In this document: positions 5,741 through 8,459 of the stretch, piece by piece | Layout of the letters: each line of letters opens with the position of its first letter | Position numbering within the stretch: position 1 is the stretch's first letter | NCBI GenBank assembly: GCA_007121375.1 | Contig: SKLX01000126.1 | Location: 1 to 8,459, forward strand | From: Bacillota bacterium | GTDB lineage: Bacteria; Bacillota; Dethiobacteria; SKNC01 | Direction of reading: 5' to 3' | DNA length: 8,459 nt | The notes under the pieces: model-generated | Databases searched by the model: none | Seen by the model: only the letters and a program-made list of their open reading frames with translations | Told to the model about the DNA's origin: nothing | Translations under genes and position numbers: made by a program

Positions 5741-6583
5741 TTATTTTCCTTTATGAGCCATGAACTTCAGGCTAACCACTGTTCCAGCAATTTCTTCAAT
5801 TTCTTTCCCTGAAAGACCAAGCCCCCTGGAAATCTCTCCTACAGCCGGGTCTCCCAGTACAGCATCGGCAGGGAAAGGAGTTTCCTCAATTACCTGAACC
5901 TTTTTAAATCCAGCCTCTTTTACAACATTCAGGTAAGCATTTTTTTCTTCTGCTCCCGCCACACAGCCAATATAAGCTTCCAGGGAATTTTTAACTTTTT
6001 CGGGTAACTCCTTCAATAATACAACATCGGAAATCATCATTCTCCCCCCGGGCTTCAGTACCCGATAAGCCTCCCTAAACACTTTCCCCTTTTCGGGAGA
6101 AAGATTAATAACACAATTAGAAAGAATAACGTCTACCGAATTATCATCAACAGGGAGGTTTTCAATTTCCCCCAACCTGAATTCTACATTCTGATATCCG
6201 CCATTTTTAGCATTTTCCCTGGCCTTTGAAACCATGTCCTGAGTCATGTCAATTCCAACAACTTTGCCCTCCTGGCCCACCTTTTGGGCAGCCAAAAAAC
6301 AATCCAACCCTGCTCCGGAACCCAGGTCCAGAACCACTTCTCCTTTTTTTAGAGAACCTAAAGCTGTCGGGTTCCCACATCCCAGTCCTAAATCAGCACC
6401 CTCAGGTATCTTCGCCAACTCCTCCAGAGAATAGCCCAATTTCTCGCTGTAAGAAGTAATACTTTCATCAGTAGGACCACAGCAAGAATCCTGGGGACAG
6501 CAGGAACCACCTTCCTTAGCAATACTGGAATACCCTTCCTGCACCGCCTTTTTTAATTCATTTCTTCTATCTTCTTTACTCAA
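5741..6583 (-). CDS. arsM: Arsenite S-adenosylmethionine methyltransferase
   Basis: 280 residues from TTG 6583. It methylates As(III) to methylated arsenicals using SAM, in the cytoplasm. Numbering from GTG 6592 as residue 1 (the chosen TTG is then residue 4), the SAM motif is LDLGSGAGLD (88-97), followed by GIDMT (113-117). Family marker blocks are EGADLGLGCGNP (64-75), FRLGEIENLPV (138-148), SNCVINLSP (158-166) and LKPGGRMMISD (179-189). The three arsenic-binding Cys of ArsM are present: C72, C160 and C210 in GCVAGA. The N-terminus has Cys pairs C31/C32 and C37/C38, near the position of the fourth Cys known in algal ArsM. The TTG is preferred because an extended ribosome binding site (6587-6595) overlaps the GTG. 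No arsR or arsenic efflux gene is visible. It ends in a clear terminator. Confidence 0.93.
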   Translation of the reverse strand: MSKEDRRNELKKAVQEGYSSIAKEGGSCCPQDSCCGPTDESITSYSEKLGYSLEELAKIPEGADLGLGCGNPTALGSLKKGEVVLDLGSGAGLDCFLAAQKVGQEGKVVGIDMTQDMVSKARENAKNGGYQNVEFRLGEIENLPVDDNSVDVILSNCVINLSPEKGKVFREAYRVLKPGGRMMISDVVLLKELPEKVKNSLEAYIGCVAGAEEKNAYLNVVKEAGFKKVQVIEETPFPADAVLGDPAVGEISRGLGLSGKEIEEIAGTVVSLKFMAHKGK

Positions 6584-6586
6584 AAA

Positions 6587-6595
6587 GATCACCCC
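6587..6595 (-). promoter_or_regulatory. Extended Shine-Dalgarno deciding the arsM start
   Basis: GGGGTGATC on the minus strand. GGTGATC is fully complementary to the 3' end of 16S rRNA (AGGAGGTGATC consensus). Three bases separate it from TTG 6583, and its GGGG core is 8 bases from that codon. The in-frame GTG at 6592 lies inside this site. Confidence 0.55.
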
Positions 6596-6632
6596 ATAAT
6601 TACAAAATTGTTAATCAATCATCAGTAATTAT
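6596..6632. repeat. Inverted repeat upstream of arsM
   Basis: ATAATTAC (6596-6603) and GTAATTAT (6625-6632) are perfect 8-bp arms with a 21-base AT-rich centre that holds TTG..CAA half-repeats. It lies between the kinase stop and the arsM ribosome binding site. It may be an operator or simply AT-rich chance. No convincing sigma-A promoter was found in 6596-6692. Confidence 0.3.
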
Positions 6633-6692
6633 TTATATATCATTTTAACAGCCATATTAAAGGAAAACCAGGAAACACGTCCAGCAATCAAG

Positions 6693-8459
6693 TTAACCAT
6701 GTATGACTTCAAATACCGCCCTGCTTAATTCTTCCATATGGTAAGGTTTATGGACCACACCCTTAAAACCATATTTTTCATGGTTAGCCATAACAGAAAT
6801 ATTAGAATACCCACTGGAGACAATTCCCTTAACATCAGGATCTATTTCCATAAGTCTCTTAATAAGTTTTCCCCCTCCCATACCCCCCGGTACAGTTAAA
6901 TCCATAATAACCGCATCAAAGGGATTTCCATTATGGTGGGCTTCACTAAAAATCTCCAGAGCTTCTTCTCCATTTTGGGAAGAAACAACTCTATATCCTA
7001 AATAAGATAGCATATTACTCAATACATTTCTAATTGATTCATCATCATCCATTATTAATATTCTGCCCGAACCTTTTAATAACTTTTCCTCATCTTTGGG
7101 TTCTACATCACCAGTCCCATGATAAACGGGAAAATATACATGAAAGGTTGTTCCTGCTCCAATTTCTGATTCAAGGGTTAACTGACCCCCATGCTTTTTT
7201 ATGATTGAGTATGAGGTAGTTAAGCCCAGGCCTGTTCCTTCTTCCTTGGTTGTAAAAAAAGGATCAAATATTTTTTGAAGATGCTCCTTTTCAATTCCTT
7301 CACCTTCATCCTGGATGGAGATTTTTACATACCGCTCTTCAGGCAATACAATTCCATGCTCAACCTTCTTTTTACCTGCTTCCAGGTTTTCCCCAAATAT
7401 TTTTATGGTACCTCCCCCAGGCATAGCTTGAACAGCATTCAGTATTAAGTTATTAAAAACCTGGCTAATTTGGCTCTCATCTATATCTACCCTGGACAGC
7501 TTTTCCGGAATAAACAATTCACATTTAACATCTGTGCCGCATAAGGAAAGGGAAACTACTTCTCTTAATAATTCCTCAACAACAGTTACCTTTTTTACTG
7601 GCTCTCCACCTTTGGCAAAAGTCTGGAGTTGTTCAGTTAATTCCTTGGCCTGTAATATTGCTTTTTCTGCATTGTTTAACCAGGAATAATTTCTATCCTC
7701 CCTGTCCACATTAATACGGGCCAGGGAAATATTACCTAAAACTACGGTTAAAATGTTTTTAAAATCATGGGCAATGCCCCCAGCAAGAAGGGCAAGGGAT
7801 TCAAGTTTACTAGCCCTTAAGAACTCCTCTTCCATTTTCTTTCGCTCGGTAATATTACCAATGATCACCTGTACAGCCTCTTTGCCCTGGTAATTAAAGG
7901 GTACCAGGGTTAACTCAACATCAATAATTATACTCTTTGCTGGAGTAAGCTTTGCCTCCATGTTTAAACTGCTTTTTAAATCCTTAACCTGCCGAGATTT
8001 CTCCCTGTAAACATCCATGTATTCAGGGAGAAAATACTTAGTAAATGATTTTTCCATCAATTCATCAGGATTTTGAGCGTTTATAAGTTTTACAGCTGCC
8101 GTATTGGCAAAGACAACTTTATCATCAGTTTCTATAAAAATAGCTGAAGGCAAAAGTTCAACTATTTGATGATAATACTCTTCACTTTCCATCAGGGCCC
8201 TTTCGGCTCTCCTTCGCTCATGTATTTCCCTGGTCAGTCTAAAATTATTAAATAAAAGAACAATAGATAATAAAATAAAGGAAAAAAAGATTATTAGGTT
8301 AATATCATCTAAAGTAATTACATTGTTTAAATACAAAACATTTAAAGCCGGTACTACCAGGGATATTAAAAAAATGGAGCCAATAATAACCTTATATTTT
8401 TTCTCATAAATGTTTAAATTTAAGATATTTTCACCTTCACCCCTGATACTATTAAATAC
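6693..8459 (-). CDS. Membrane PAS hybrid sensor histidine kinase with receiver domain (5' end missing)
   Basis: 588 residues are visible and the frame is open to the right edge. A TTG at 8336 could be taken as a start, but it would cut off the first membrane helix, and 8337-8459 holds no in-frame ATG, GTG or TTG, so the true start is outside. Order of parts (first visible residue = 1): helices at about 24-43 and 53-71, coiled linker with EIHERRRAERAL (78-89), PAS domain (about 92-206), HisKA with H231 in GGIAHDFKN, and HATPase with N341 in the N box, DEGEGI (384-389), FDPFFTTK (398-405) and GTGLGL (408-413). The receiver has acidic D471-473, phosphoacceptor D520 in MDLTVPGG and K571 in HKPY. 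All catalytic residues are present. The receiver has no DNA-binding output, so a downstream partner is expected. arsM follows 109 bases later in the same direction. The sensed signal is unknown. Confidence 0.9.
   Translation of the reverse strand, partial: VFNSIRGEGENILNLNIYEKKYKVIIGSIFLISLVVPALNVLYLNNVITLDDINLIIFFSFILLSIVLLFNNFRLTREIHERRRAERALMESEEYYHQIVELLPSAIFIETDDKVVFANTAAVKLINAQNPDELMEKSFTKYFLPEYMDVYREKSRQVKDLKSSLNMEAKLTPAKSIIIDVELTLVPFNYQGKEAVQVIIGNITERKKMEEEFLRASKLESLALLAGGIAHDFKNILTVVLGNISLARINVDREDRNYSWLNNAEKAILQAKELTEQLQTFAKGGEPVKKVTVVEELLREVVSLSLCGTDVKCELFIPEKLSRVDIDESQISQVFNNLILNAVQAMPGGGTIKIFGENLEAGKKKVEHGIVLPEERYVKISIQDEGEGIEKEHLQKIFDPFFTTKEEGTGLGLTTSYSIIKKHGGQLTLESEIGAGTTFHVYFPVYHGTGDVEPKDEEKLLKGSGRILIMDDDESIRNVLSNMLSYLGYRVVSSQNGEEALEIFSEAHHNGNPFDAVIMDLTVPGGMGGGKLIKRLMEIDPDVKGIVSSGYSNISVMANHEKYGFKGVVHKPYHMEELSRAVFEVIHG

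Noticed and set aside
6226..6459. Two plus-strand frames opposite arsM
   Set aside because: Proline-rich shadow translations of the conserved SAM-binding region on the minus strand.
8334..8336. TTG as the true start of the kinase
   Set aside because: The open frame and a membrane helix continue upstream to the window edge, and no ribosome binding site precedes it.
1..8459. CRISPR arrays, tRNA/rRNA genes, insertion sequences, attachment sites
   Set aside because: No regularly spaced repeats, tRNA-like folds, transposase motifs or paired long terminal repeats were seen on either strand by eye.

Overview
The window looks like a chromosomal piece of an anaerobic, endospore-forming-type Firmicute (Clostridia, Peptococcaceae-like). 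The reasons are strong AGGAGG-type ribosome binding sites, GTG/TTG starts, low-to-mid GC, textbook rho-independent terminators, a CgeB-type (spore coat-associated) glycosyltransferase and a multiheme cytochrome with a Gram-positive-style export signal. The genus cannot be fixed from sequence alone.

Layout. (1) Bases 1-860, minus strand: the first 286 residues of an exported octaheme cytochrome c of the hydroxylamine oxidoreductase (HAO)/octaheme nitrite reductase superfamily, cut by the left edge. It has a near-ideal sigma-A promoter (909-937) and a perfect 20-bp TetR-style palindrome (881-900) at its transcription start. The fourth heme site, expected to be catalytic, reads CxxCQ instead of CxxCH or CxxCK. 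(2) Bases 1061-1264, plus strand: a 67-residue two-helix membrane protein of unknown role. (3) Bases 1365-4365, plus strand: three overlapping genes of a surface or spore polysaccharide operon, namely a nucleotide-sugar dehydrogenase, a CgeB-like glycosyltransferase and a GT-D-fold protein with a degraded metal motif. A terminator-like hairpin ends exactly at the operon's first start codon. The operon trails into a decayed family 2 glycosyltransferase (4389-4653). (4) Bases 4655-5608, minus strand and tail to tail with the above: an extended-SDR nucleotide-sugar epimerase. Its terminator lies inside the glycosyltransferase relic. (5) Bases 5741-6583, minus strand: arsenite methyltransferase ArsM with its own terminator. 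(6) Bases 6693 to the right edge, minus strand: a membrane PAS hybrid histidine kinase with a C-terminal receiver, reading toward arsM. Its reading frame stays open to the end of the window.

How they may work together. The dehydrogenase and epimerase are the usual pair for making UDP-N-acetylhexosaminuronic acids (TviB/TviC or WbpA/WbpP style). The two glycosyltransferase-like genes would use such sugars for a coat or envelope glycan. The cytochrome module is separate and looks repressor-controlled. The kinase and arsM lie in one direction, 109 bases apart, with the only clear terminator after arsM, so they may share a transcript. The least expected items are the CxxCQ heme site, the hairpin flush with the dehydrogenase start, and the GT-D protein lacking its metal-binding Asp. 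No CRISPR array, RNA gene or insertion sequence was seen.
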